DNA of 64,000 nucleotides, taken from NCBI RefSeq assembly GCF_900188105.1, contig NZ_FZNP01000016.1, forward strand, positions 1-64,000, read 5' to 3'. Shown piece after piece: positions 24,901-33,547 of this stretch (within the stretch, counting starts at the first letter, position 1; the number at the start of each line of letters is the position of its first letter). The notes under the pieces were generated by a model. That model saw nothing but the letters and a program-made list of their open reading frames with translations, had not been told where the DNA came from and searched no databases. The stretch comes from Actinomadura mexicana (GTDB lineage: Bacteria; Actinomycetota; Actinomycetes; Streptosporangiales; Streptosporangiaceae). The position numbers were made by a program, and so were the translations under genes.

Positions 24901-26020
24901 GCTCCATCGCGGCGCGGACGCGCTCCTGCGCGAGCGCGACGGCGGCCTCGTGCGTCGTCGTGCCCCGCGTCCGGGCGGCGTCCAGGACCCGGCCGGTGTT
25001 GTCGCGCATCTTTGCCGAGACCGCCGTGAACACCGCGTCCGGGTCGGGGCGGAACGCCGAGTAGCGGGCGTCCATCGCGAACCCCGCCGCGACGACGCCG
25101 CCCGCGTTCGCCACGAAGTCCGGCACGACCGTCACGCCGCGCTCGGCGAGGACGCGCTGCGCCGCCCGCCCGGTGGGCAGGTTCGCGCCCTCCACCACGA
25201 TCGCCGCCTGGACGTTCGCGGCCGCCTTGGCGTCGATGACGTCCTGCAGCGCGGCGGGGACGAGGACGTCGGCCGGGACCGACAGCTCGGCGCCGGGCGC
25301 CAGGAGGCGCCCGCCGTACTCCCGCACCGCCGCGTCGCCGGCCTCGGCGCGCAGGGCGAGGAGCCGCCCGACGTCCAGGCCGTCCGGGTCGTGCAGCGCG
25401 CCGTGCACGGTCGAGACCGCCACGACGGCCGCGCCCAGCTCGTGCAGGCGCCGCGCCGCCGCGTGGCCGACCGCGCCGAACCCCTGCACCGCGACCCGCG
25501 CGCCCCGCAGCGATATCCCGGCGTGCCGGGCCGCGGCGTCGGCCGCCTCCGCGACCCCGAAGCCGGTCACGCCCAGCTCGTCGTAGGGCATGCCGCCGAG
25601 GGCGTGCGGGGTGCCGACGGCCGCGCCCCGGTCGTCCAGCTCGTCCTGGACGATCGCCGCGTCCCGCTCCGACAGCCCCATGTCGAGGCCCGCCACGTAG
25701 CGGCGGGGGATCTCCTGCGACAGCGCCCGCACGAACGCGCGCAGCACAGCCTCCCGGTCGGGCGACCCGGGGTCCGCCGCGATCCCGGCCTTGGCCCCGC
25801 CGAAGAACAGGTCGACGCCCGCCCACTTGTAGGTCATGACCCGGGCGAGCCGCGCCACCTCCGCGACCGTCACCGACGGGCTCATCCGCATGCCGCCCTT
25901 GCCCATGCCGCGGGCGGTGTTGTCGATGACCAGCACGCCCCGCATCCCGGTCCGGGCGTCGGAGACGCACACGACCCGCTCGGGGCCCCACTCGTCCATC
26001 AGCGCGAGCACGTCAGACAC
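24878..26020 (-). CDS. Glu/Leu/Phe/Val dehydrogenase family protein
   Basis: A 380-residue NAD(P)-dependent amino-acid dehydrogenase. N-terminal catalytic motifs: GMGKGGMRMSP and MTYKWAGVDLFFGGAKAGI (catalytic Lys). The Rossmann domain starts near residue 175 with GARVAVQGFGAVGHAAARRL; PAALQDVIDAKAA and VVEGANLPTG follow. It would deaminate an amino acid to a 2-oxo acid, feeding the nearby 2-oxoacid dehydrogenase E1; the substrate is not readable. GTG 26020 overlaps the FAD-enzyme stop by eight bases. It is the last gene of a three-gene operon. Confidence 0.85.
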   Translation of the reverse strand: MSDVLALMDEWGPERVVCVSDARTGMRGVLVIDNTARGMGKGGMRMSPSVTVAEVARLARVMTYKWAGVDLFFGGAKAGIAADPGSPDREAVLRAFVRALSQEIPRRYVAGLDMGLSERDAAIVQDELDDRGAAVGTPHALGGMPYDELGVTGFGVAEAADAAARHAGISLRGARVAVQGFGAVGHAAARRLHELGAAVVAVSTVHGALHDPDGLDVGRLLALRAEAGDAAVREYGGRLLAPGAELSVPADVLVPAALQDVIDAKAAANVQAAIVVEGANLPTGRAAQRVLAERGVTVVPDFVANAGGVVAAGFAMDARYSAFRPDPDAVFTAVSAKMRDNTGRVLDAARTRGTTTHEAAVALAQERVRAAMELKGRWRR

Positions 26021-27182
26021 GGTTGGTCTCCGGGCGGAGGGCGTCGCCGGCGAACCGCGCGGCGTGCAGGGGAGCGACGTCGGTGAAGGGCGCGCGGCCG
26101 AGGTACAGGTCGCGGACGACCTCGCCGACCGCCGGGCCCTGCAGGAAGCCGTGACCGGAGAAGCCCGTCGCGTAGAGGAACCGCGACACCGACGCGTCCT
26201 CGCCGATGAGCGCGTTGTGGTCGGGCGTCACCTCGTAGAGGCCCGCCCAGCCGCCCGTCAGCCCCACGTCGAGCAGGCGCGGCGCGCGGGCGCCGATCGC
26301 CCCGGTGAGCCGGGGGAGCCACGCGTCGGAGCGGTTCAGCAGGAAGCCGGGGTGCTCGTCGGGGTCGGACATGCCGAGCATCAGGCCCCCGCCCTCGGCG
26401 TGGAAGTAGAACGACGTCGCGAAGTCGATCGTCATCGGCACCGGGCGCGGCAGGTCCGGGAGCGGCTCGGTGAAGACGATCTGGCGGCGCAGCGGTTCGA
26501 CCGGGAGGTCGACGCCCGCCATCCGTCCGACCGCCGCCGACCAGGCCCCGGCCGTGCAGACGACGGCGGGCGCGTGGATGCGCCCCCGCGAGGTCCGGAC
26601 GGCTTTGATCTCGCCGCCGCCGGTCTCGATGCCGGTGACCTCGCAGCCGGTGCGGATCGCCGCGCCGTGCCGCCGCGCGCCCGTCGCGTACCCGAGGACG
26701 ACCGACTCGGGCGTGCAGTGCCCGTCGTCGGGGGAGAACGCGGCGGCCAGCAGCCCGTCGGGGACGATCAGCGGCGACAGCCGGCGGGCCTCCGCGACCG
26801 AGATCATCCGGCTCGGGACGCCCAGCTCGTTCTGCAGGGCGACGCCCGCCTCGAACGCCGCGACGTCCTCGGGCCGCGACAGCAGGAACAGGTACCCGAC
26901 CTGGTGCAGGTCGATCTCCTGCCCCGGACGGCCGGAGAACCGGGTGAACGCCTCCAGGCTGCGGGCGCCGAGCCGGATGTTGACCTCGTCGGAGAACTGG
27001 GCGCGCACGCCGCCCGCCGCCTTGCACGTCGACCCCGATCCGAGCCCGTCCCGCTCGACGAGCACCACGCGCCGCACCCCCGCCTCGGCGAGGTGGAACG
27101 CGACGCTCGTCCCCATCACGCCGCCGCCGATGACGACGACGTCGGCCTCGGTCTCGGTCTCGGTCTGCGTCCCCGTCTCCAC
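26013..27182 (-). CDS. FAD-dependent oxidoreductase (DAO/sarcosine oxidase beta-like)
   Basis: A 389-residue amine or amino-acid oxidoreductase. FAD is bound by DVVVIGGGVMGTSVAFHLAE (about residues 14-33); GSGSTCKAAGGVRAQF, VVCTAGAWS and YATGFSGHGFLQGPAVGEVV are typical of the D-amino-acid-oxidase/sarcosine-oxidase family. It may oxidise a secondary or primary amine arising in the same amino-acid route. GTG 27182 is eight bases after the aldehyde dehydrogenase stop. The first codons encode an unusual Thr-Glu repeat (TQTETETEAD) from a GAGACC microrepeat, so the exact start is uncertain. Confidence 0.85.
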   Translation of the reverse strand: METGTQTETETEADVVVIGGGVMGTSVAFHLAEAGVRRVVLVERDGLGSGSTCKAAGGVRAQFSDEVNIRLGARSLEAFTRFSGRPGQEIDLHQVGYLFLLSRPEDVAAFEAGVALQNELGVPSRMISVAEARRLSPLIVPDGLLAAAFSPDDGHCTPESVVLGYATGARRHGAAIRTGCEVTGIETGGGEIKAVRTSRGRIHAPAVVCTAGAWSAAVGRMAGVDLPVEPLRRQIVFTEPLPDLPRPVPMTIDFATSFYFHAEGGGLMLGMSDPDEHPGFLLNRSDAWLPRLTGAIGARAPRLLDVGLTGGWAGLYEVTPDHNALIGEDASVSRFLYATGFSGHGFLQGPAVGEVVRDLYLGRAPFTDVAPLHAARFAGDALRPETNRV

Positions 27183-27190
27183 GGCCGCCC

Positions 27191-28729
27191 CTACAGCCGG
27201 AAGCCGGGGTCGGGGGCGATCTCCAGGACGTCCATCTGCGCCTTCTGCAGCCGTCCCGAGGTGTCCCAGTTCATCGACTGCCAGCGGGTGAACTGGTCCA
27301 GCACCCACATGCCCGACTGGCGGCTGCCGTTGCCCGAGCGCCCGTTCCCGCCGAACGGCAGGTGCGCCTCGGCGCCGGAGGTGGAGTTGTTGACGCTCAC
27401 CATCCCGGCCGAGATCCGCCGCCGGAACGCGAAGACCTTCGCCGGGTCGGTGGTGTAGATCGACGCGGACAGGCCGTAGCCGGGGGCGTTGGCGAGGGCG
27501 ATCGCCTCGTCCGGCGTCCGGTAGGCGGTGACGCCGATGATCGGGCCGAACGCCTCGTGCATGAACAGCTCGTCGCCGGGACCCACCCCGTCGACGATCA
27601 CCGGGTGGTAGAACAGCCCCGCCTCGGGGTCTCCGGCGAAGCCCTGCCGCGGCGCGGCCGCCGTGATGCGCCCGGTGGCCGTCGACCCGTGGACGGTGTG
27701 GCCCGGCCCGATCCAGCCGAGGACCTTCTCGAAGCCGTCCGCGAACCGCTCGCTGATCAGCGGCCCGAACAGCACGTCGTCCGCCGGGTCGCCGACGGCC
27801 GCGGCCCGCGTCGCCTCGTCCAGCAGCCGCACGAACTCGCCGTGCACCGACTCGTGGACGATCGCCGTCCCGAGGGAGGTGCAGCGCTGCCCGGCCGTCC
27901 CGAACCCCGAGAACAGGGCGCCCTCGACGGCGAGCGGCAGGTCGGCGTCCTCGGCGACGACCATCGGGTTCTTGCCGCCGAGCTCCAGGCACGGCGTCTG
28001 GAGGTGGCGCCCGCACAGCTCCCCGATCCGCGCCCCGACCCCGGTGGAGCCGGTGAAGCCGACCTTGTCGACCAGTCCTTCGCCCAGCGCCCGCTCAAGG
28101 CCGCGGAACGTCTCGGCGCCGTCGGCGTGGACGACGTTGAGGACGCCGTCCGGCAGCCCCGCGTGCGCGAACAGCTCGTAGAAGGCGTCGGCGCAGGCCG
28201 CCGCGTACTCGGCGGGCTTCCACACCACCGCGTTCCCGCACAGCAGCGCGGGGACGATGTACCAGGACGGCACCGCGACCGGGAAGTTCCCCGCCGTGAC
28301 GACGGTGACGACGCCGACCGGGTCCCGGAAGGTGAACAGCTGCTTGTCGGGCATCTCGGACGGGACGGTCTGCCCGTACAGCCGCCGCCCCTCCCCGAGG
28401 AAGAACGCGCAGGTGTCGGCGATCTCCTGGACCTCGCCGAGGGCTTCGGCGCGGGGCTTGCCGACCTCCCGGGTGACGATCGCGGCGAGGGCCGCCTTGT
28501 TGGCCTCGACGAGCCGGCCGACCGCGGCGACCACCTGCCCGCGGACGGGCGCCGGCACGTCCCGCCAGGCGTCCTGCGCCTCGCGGGCGGCCCGGCAGGC
28601 GCGCACGAGGTCGCCGGCGTCCGCGAGGGCCACCTCGGCGACCGTCTCGGACGTGCGGGACGGGTCGGTGGAGCGGTACGAGCGCGGTCCCGCCGGGATC
28701 CGGGCGCCGCCGATGACGGAGGAGAGCAC
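27191..28729 (-). CDS. aldehyde dehydrogenase family protein
   Basis: A 512-residue NAD(P)-dependent aldehyde dehydrogenase, first gene of the operon. VTAGNFPVAVPSWYIVPALL and WKPAEYAAA bind cofactor, FTGSTGVG is the Rossmann turn, catalytic Glu is in LELGGKNPMVV and Cys in GQRCTSLGTAI. The C-terminal FGGNGRSGNGSRQSG is family-typical. Given neighbours that deaminate and oxidise amino acids, an amino-acid-derived semialdehyde is a likely substrate, for example one from lysine; this is inference from context. It diverges from the E1 gene across a 213-base region with repeated GGCCAAG boxes. Confidence 0.87.
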   Translation of the reverse strand: MLSSVIGGARIPAGPRSYRSTDPSRTSETVAEVALADAGDLVRACRAAREAQDAWRDVPAPVRGQVVAAVGRLVEANKAALAAIVTREVGKPRAEALGEVQEIADTCAFFLGEGRRLYGQTVPSEMPDKQLFTFRDPVGVVTVVTAGNFPVAVPSWYIVPALLCGNAVVWKPAEYAAACADAFYELFAHAGLPDGVLNVVHADGAETFRGLERALGEGLVDKVGFTGSTGVGARIGELCGRHLQTPCLELGGKNPMVVAEDADLPLAVEGALFSGFGTAGQRCTSLGTAIVHESVHGEFVRLLDEATRAAAVGDPADDVLFGPLISERFADGFEKVLGWIGPGHTVHGSTATGRITAAAPRQGFAGDPEAGLFYHPVIVDGVGPGDELFMHEAFGPIIGVTAYRTPDEAIALANAPGYGLSASIYTTDPAKVFAFRRRISAGMVSVNNSTSGAEAHLPFGGNGRSGNGSRQSGMWVLDQFTRWQSMNWDTSGRLQKAQMDVLEIAPDPGFRL

Positions 28730-28942
28730 GGTTCCAGCCTGAACGGGCCGCCCGCCCGCGCCAAGATCGGGCAGAGCGCGGCCTCCTTACCGCGAGGCCA
28801 AGCCCGGCTGAGGCTCTCCGGGGGCCGTCGTTAAGCGATCCTTGGCCAACTCCCCACCGGTTCGCGGTCTCGCGCGGCTTGGCCGCGGCCGGGGCGGCGT
28901 CCGATGCTCGACACGCGTCCCGATCCGCAGGCAGGAGCACGC
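28730..28942. promoter_or_regulatory. divergent promoter region with GGCCAAG boxes
   Basis: Between the divergent aldehyde dehydrogenase and E1 genes the word GGCCAAG or its complement occurs at 28796-28802, within the palindrome TTGGCCAA (28842-28849) and at 28878-28884. The spacing of roughly 37-45 bases between them resembles an array of regulator sites. No -10/-35 pair could be assigned with confidence. Confidence 0.35.
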
Positions 28943-31069
28943 ATGCCCGAGCCCGCCGACGTCCACTTCCTCGAGACGGCCGCGACCCTGGTGCCGTCCG
29001 GCGCGCCCGCCCCGCCGGGCGGGCTCACCGGCGAGCGCTGCCTGGAGCTGTTCGACGCGCAGCTCGGCAGCCGGCACCTGGACCTCGCCGCCCGCCGCCT
29101 CCGGGCCCAGGGCCACGGCTTCTACACGATCGGCTCGTCCGGCCACGAGGGGAACGCGGCCGTCGCCGGCGCCCTGCGGCCGGACGACCCGGCGCTCCTG
29201 CACTACCGGTCGGGCGCGTTCTTCCTGGAGCGGGCACGCCAGGTCCCCGGCCGGAACCCGCTCCGCGACGTCCTCCTCGGGCTGGTCGCCGCCGCCGAGG
29301 AACCGATCGCGGGCGGACGCCACAAGGTGTTCGGCAGCCGCCCGCTGAACGTGATCCCGCAGACCTCCACCATCGCCTCGCACCTCCCGCGGGCGCTTGG
29401 CGTGGCCTTCGCGATCGAACGCGCCGCCCGGCTCGGCCTGGACTCGCCGTGGCCGCGCGACGCCATCACCGTGTGCAGCTTCGGGGACGCCTCCGCCAAC
29501 CACTCCACCGCCACCGGCGCCGTCAACGCCGCCGTCAACTGCGGTCACCAGGGCCTTCCCCTGCCGCTCCTGCTCGTCTGCGAGGACAACGGCATCGGCA
29601 TCAGCGTCCGCACGGCGCCCGGCTGGATCCACGCCGCCTACGGCTCGCGGCCCGGCCTCGCCTACTTCCACGCGGACGGCTGCGACCTCGCCGACGCCCA
29701 CGCCGTGGCGGCGCGGGCGGCCGACTGGGTCCGCGAACGCCGCCGTCCCGCGTTCCTGCACCTGCGGACCGTCCGCCTGATGGGCCACGCCGGCTCCGAC
29801 GTCGAGTCGTCGTACCGGAGCCCCGCCGAGATCGCGTCGGACCTGGATCGCGACCCGCTCCTGCGGACCGCGCGCCTCCTCGTCGACCGCGGCGTCGCGA
29901 CCGCGAAGGACATCGTCGGCCGCTACGAGGCCAAGCGCGCGGAGGTCATGGCGCTGGCCGAGCAGGTCGCGGGCGCCCCGCGCCTGGCGTCCGCCGCGGA
30001 GGTCATGGCGCCGCTCCGGTACGACGCCCCCGGTGGAGGAGCGCGGAGCGCGGAGGGGGAGCCGGTCACGCTGGCGCAGGCGATCAACCGGACGCTCGGC
30101 GACCTGCTGGACGAGCGGCCCGGCATGCTCGTCTTCGGCGAGGACGTGGCCCGCAAGGGCGGCGTCTACGGGGTCACGCGCGGGCTGGTGAGGCGGGCCG
30201 GGGCGGCGCGGGTGTTCGACACGATCCTGGACGAGCAGTCGGTCCTCGGCCTCGCACTCGGGTTCGGGACGGCCGGGATGCTGCCGGTCCCGGAGGTCCA
30301 GTACCTCGCCTACCTGCACAACGCCGCCGACCAGCTCCGGGGCGAGGCGGCGACGCTGCCGTTCTTCTCCTCGGGGCGGTACCGCAACCCGATGGTCGTG
30401 CGGATCGCGGCCTACGCCTACCAGAAGGGGTTCGGCGGCCACTTCCACAACGACAACTCCGTCGCCGCCCTGCGCGACATCCCGGGGCTCGTCATCGCGT
30501 CACCGTCCCGGCCCGACGACGCCGCGGGGATGCTGCGCGCGTGCGCGGACGCCGCCGGGGGCGAGGGGCGCGTGTGCGCGATGCTGGAGCCGATCGCGCT
30601 CTACCATGCCCGCGACCTGCACGAGGACGGCGACGGCGGGTGGCTGGCCCCGGCCGGGGGGACGGTCCCGATCGGGCGCGCCCGCACCTACGGGGACGGC
30701 GGCGACCTCACCGTCGTCACCTTCGCCAACGGCCTGCGGATGAGCCTGCGGGCGGCCCGCCGCCTGGAGGCCGCGGGCGTCCGGTGCCGGGTGGTCGACC
30801 TGCGCTGGCTGGCCCCGCTGCCGGTCGAGGACCTGCTGCGCGAGGCCCGCGCCACCGGCGCCGTCCTGGTCGCGGACGAGACGCGCCGCACCGGGGGCGT
30901 CTCCGAGGGTGTCCTGACCGCGCTCGCCGACGCCGGCTTCCGCGGACGCGCGGCCAGGGTCACGAGCGAGGACAGCTTCATCCCCCTCGGAGACGCCGCC
31001 TACCACGTCCTGCTGTCGGAGGCCGCGATCGAGGAGGCGGCGCGCAGGCTCCTCACGTCGCCTCGATGA
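28943..31069 (+). CDS. thiamine-dependent 2-oxoacid dehydrogenase E1, fused alpha and beta subunits
   Basis: A 708-residue fusion. Residues 1-345 match the E1 alpha chain: YTIGSSGHEGNAAVAGAL, thiamine-diphosphate motif GDASANHST near 181 and EDNGIGIS near 215. From about 375 to the end is the beta chain: MLVFGEDVARKGGVYGVTRG, DEQSVLGLALGFG and the C-terminal transketolase domain (VVTFANGLRMSLRAAR). It would decarboxylate a branched-chain or similar 2-oxo acid. No E2 or E3 genes are nearby, so shared subunits must be used. ATG 28943 is preferred over ATG 28904 because GGAG lies seven bases upstream. Its last 17 bases overlap the convergent livF. Confidence 0.85.
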   Translation: MPEPADVHFLETAATLVPSGAPAPPGGLTGERCLELFDAQLGSRHLDLAARRLRAQGHGFYTIGSSGHEGNAAVAGALRPDDPALLHYRSGAFFLERARQVPGRNPLRDVLLGLVAAAEEPIAGGRHKVFGSRPLNVIPQTSTIASHLPRALGVAFAIERAARLGLDSPWPRDAITVCSFGDASANHSTATGAVNAAVNCGHQGLPLPLLLVCEDNGIGISVRTAPGWIHAAYGSRPGLAYFHADGCDLADAHAVAARAADWVRERRRPAFLHLRTVRLMGHAGSDVESSYRSPAEIASDLDRDPLLRTARLLVDRGVATAKDIVGRYEAKRAEVMALAEQVAGAPRLASAAEVMAPLRYDAPGGGARSAEGEPVTLAQAINRTLGDLLDERPGMLVFGEDVARKGGVYGVTRGLVRRAGAARVFDTILDEQSVLGLALGFGTAGMLPVPEVQYLAYLHNAADQLRGEAATLPFFSSGRYRNPMVVRIAAYAYQKGFGGHFHNDNSVAALRDIPGLVIASPSRPDDAAGMLRACADAAGGEGRVCAMLEPIALYHARDLHEDGDGGWLAPAGGTVPIGRARTYGDGGDLTVVTFANGLRMSLRAARRLEAAGVRCRVVDLRWLAPLPVEDLLREARATGAVLVADETRRTGGVSEGVLTALADAGFRGRAARVTSEDSFIPLGDAAYHVLLSEAAIEEAARRLLTSPR

Positions 31070-31787
31070 CCGGGTCGCCGCCCAGGTAGGCGGCCTTCAC
31101 CCGGTCGTCCCGGGCGAGCGCGGACGCCGGGCCCTCCAGCACGATCCGGCCGGTCTCCAGGACGTAGGCGCGGTCGGCGAGGCGGAGCGTCTGATGGGCG
31201 TTCTGCTCGACGATCAGGACCGTGGCGCCCTGGTCGCGGATCTCCCGCACGACCCGCAGCACCTGCTGCGCCGTCCGCGGCGCCAGCCCCATCGTCGGCT
31301 CGTCCAGGGCGAGCAGGCGCGGCCGCAGCATCAGCGCCCGGCCGATCGCGAGCATCTGCTGCTCGCCGCCCGACAGCAGTCCCGCGGGCTGGCCGCGCCG
31401 CTCGCCGAGGCGCGGGAACATCGCGTAGACCTCGTCCCGGCGGGCCGCGACGAGCGCCCGGTCGCGGCGCCGCAGGTACCCGCCGAGCAGCAGGTTCTCG
31501 GCGACGGTCAGCGCCGGGAACACGCGCCGCCCCTCCGGGACGTGCCCGAGCCCGGCCGCGACGACCCTGTGCGCGGCGAGCCGGGTGATGTCGCGGCCGT
31601 CGAACTCGACCCGCCCGGACCGGGCCCGGTGCAGGCCCGTGACGGTCCGCAGCGCGGTGGTCTTGCCGGCGCCGTTGCTGCCGAGCAGCGCGACGATCTC
31701 GCCCTCCCCGACCTCGAAGGAGATCCCGGACAGCGCCTCGACCTGGCCGTAGCGGCTGCGCAGGTCGGCGACCCGCAGGAGCGTCAC
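31053..31787 (-). CDS. livF: branched-chain amino acid-type ABC transporter ATPase (LivF)
   Basis: A 244-residue ATPase. Walker A LGSNGAGKTTALRTV, signature LSGGEQQMLAIGRAL and Walker B LLALDEPTMGL are intact, and the length is typical of LivF. It powers import of branched-chain or related amino acids. GTG 31787 overlaps the stop of the fused permease-ATPase gene (GTGA). It is the last gene of the importer operon. Confidence 0.9.
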   Translation of the reverse strand: MTLLRVADLRSRYGQVEALSGISFEVGEGEIVALLGSNGAGKTTALRTVTGLHRARSGRVEFDGRDITRLAAHRVVAAGLGHVPEGRRVFPALTVAENLLLGGYLRRRDRALVAARRDEVYAMFPRLGERRGQPAGLLSGGEQQMLAIGRALMLRPRLLALDEPTMGLAPRTAQQVLRVVREIRDQGATVLIVEQNAHQTLRLADRAYVLETGRIVLEGPASALARDDRVKAAYLGGDPVIEAT

Positions 31788-33547
31788 CGCAGCACCTCCG
31801 CGACGAGGTCGGTCTCCGGGTCGTCCGGCACGCCGAGGTAGGCGGCGATGACCCGCTGGTCCCGCTGGATCTCGGCCGGCGGCCCCACCGCGATCGTCCG
31901 CCCGTGCTCCAGCACCGTCACCCGGTCGGAGATCGACATGACCAGCGCCACGTCGTGCTCGATCAGCACCACGGCGGCGCCGAGCGCGCTGATGCGGGAG
32001 ATCAGCCCCATCAGCGCCCGCTTCTCGGTCGGGTTCGCCCCCGCCGCCGGCTCGTCCAGCAGCAGGACGCGGGGGTCGCCCGCGAGCGCCCGCGCGATCT
32101 CCAGCCGGCGCCGGTCGCCGTAGGCGAGCCCGCCCGCCGGGCGGTCGGCCGCCTCCAGCAGCCCGACGAAGTCCAGGCAGCGGCGGACCGTGTCGAGGTC
32201 GGCGCGCGACAGCGGCCGCAGCAGGGCCCGGTCGCGGGCGAACCGGCCGATCAGCACGTTCTCGGCGACGGTCATCTCCTCGAACAGCCGGATGCTCTGA
32301 AACGTGCGCGCGAGGCCGGCGGCGGCGACCCGGTGCGGGGCGAGGCCGCGCACGTCCTGCCCGGCGAGCGCGACCGTCCCGGCCGACGGCGCGATCAACC
32401 CGGTGACGCAGTTGAACGCGGTGGTCTTGCCCGCGCCGTTCGGGCCGATCACGCTCACGACCTGACCGGCGTCCGCGCGCAGGGCGAGCCCCTCCACGGC
32501 CGTGACACCGCCGAAGCGCCGGGACAGGCCGTCCACCTCCAGCAGGGTTCCCCGGGCAGCCGGGGGCCCGGGCGCGGGCCCCGCCTCCGCCGGGAGCCGC
32601 AGGCGGCGCGGCCGGTACGGCCACACGCCCTGCGGCCGCAGGAGCACGATCAGGATGAGCAGCAGCGCGAAGAACAGCCCCCGGTACTCCTGGACGGCCC
32701 GCAGCACCTCCGGCAGCGCGACGATCACCACGGCGCCGACCATGACGCCGGGCCGGCTGCCCATCCCGCCGATGATCACCACGAGCAGGATCATCAGGGA
32801 GGTCAGGAACGTGAAGCTGGAGGGGTCCACGGTGCCGAGCTGCGCGGCGTTGAGCGGGCCCGCGACGGCCCCGACCATGGCGCCGAGCACGTACGCCAGC
32901 AGCTTCACCCGCCGCGCCGGGACGCCGACCGCCTCGGCGGCGGTGTCGTCGGCCCGGATGGCGCGCCAGGCGTAGGCGAGCCGCGAGCGGGCCAGCAGCG
33001 CCGTCGCGGCCAGCACGACGGCGAAGAACGCGAGCGCGAGGTGGAAGAAGTCCCGCGGCGTGATGATCTCCCGCCCGCCGACCGTCACCGGGGGGATCCC
33101 GGTCAGCCCGTTGGGGCCCCCGGTGACCTCCAGGTTGATCACCGTGATCCGGATGATCTCCCCGAAGCCGAGCGTGACGATCGCGAGGTAGTCGCTGCGC
33201 AGCCGCAGCGTCGGGTACCCGATGACCGCCCCGGCGACCGCGGCGGCGGCGACCGCGACCGGCAGCGTCGCCCAGAAGTCCCACTCCAGCTTCAGCGCCA
33301 GCAGCCCCGAGGCGTACGCGCCGATCGCGAAGAACGCGGCGAACCCGAGGTCGAGCAGGCCCGCGTACCCGACGACGATGTTGATCCCGAGCCCGAGGAT
33401 CGCGTAGACCAGGATCGTCCCCGCGACGGTCAGCGCGTAGTCGTCGAGGGCCTGCCCGGCGACCAGCGCGAGCGCGACGAGCAGCGGCCAGCCGCCGTAC
33501 CGGACGGCCGCCTCCCCGCCCGCGGTCCGCTTCGCCCGCGCCCTCAC
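31784..33547 (-). CDS. fused ABC transporter permease-ATPase (LivM-LivG)
   Basis: A 587-residue fusion. Residues 1-320 are the LivM permease: GLGINIVVGYAGLLDLGFAA, the permease loop GVPARRVKLLAYVLGAMVGAVAG and about nine membrane segments. After a Pro-rich linker (about 320-340) comes a LivG ATPase: Walker A GPNGAGKTTAFNCV, LARTFQSIRLFEEMTV, signature LAYGDRRRLEIARAL and Walker B LLLDEPAAG. GTG 33547 overlaps the livH stop. In most bacteria these are separate proteins; the fusion fixes one permease to one ATPase. Confidence 0.88.
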   Translation of the reverse strand: MRARAKRTAGGEAAVRYGGWPLLVALALVAGQALDDYALTVAGTILVYAILGLGINIVVGYAGLLDLGFAAFFAIGAYASGLLALKLEWDFWATLPVAVAAAAVAGAVIGYPTLRLRSDYLAIVTLGFGEIIRITVINLEVTGGPNGLTGIPPVTVGGREIITPRDFFHLALAFFAVVLAATALLARSRLAYAWRAIRADDTAAEAVGVPARRVKLLAYVLGAMVGAVAGPLNAAQLGTVDPSSFTFLTSLMILLVVIIGGMGSRPGVMVGAVVIVALPEVLRAVQEYRGLFFALLLILIVLLRPQGVWPYRPRRLRLPAEAGPAPGPPAARGTLLEVDGLSRRFGGVTAVEGLALRADAGQVVSVIGPNGAGKTTAFNCVTGLIAPSAGTVALAGQDVRGLAPHRVAAAGLARTFQSIRLFEEMTVAENVLIGRFARDRALLRPLSRADLDTVRRCLDFVGLLEAADRPAGGLAYGDRRRLEIARALAGDPRVLLLDEPAAGANPTEKRALMGLISRISALGAAVVLIEHDVALVMSISDRVTVLEHGRTIAVGPPAEIQRDQRVIAAYLGVPDDPETDLVAEVLR

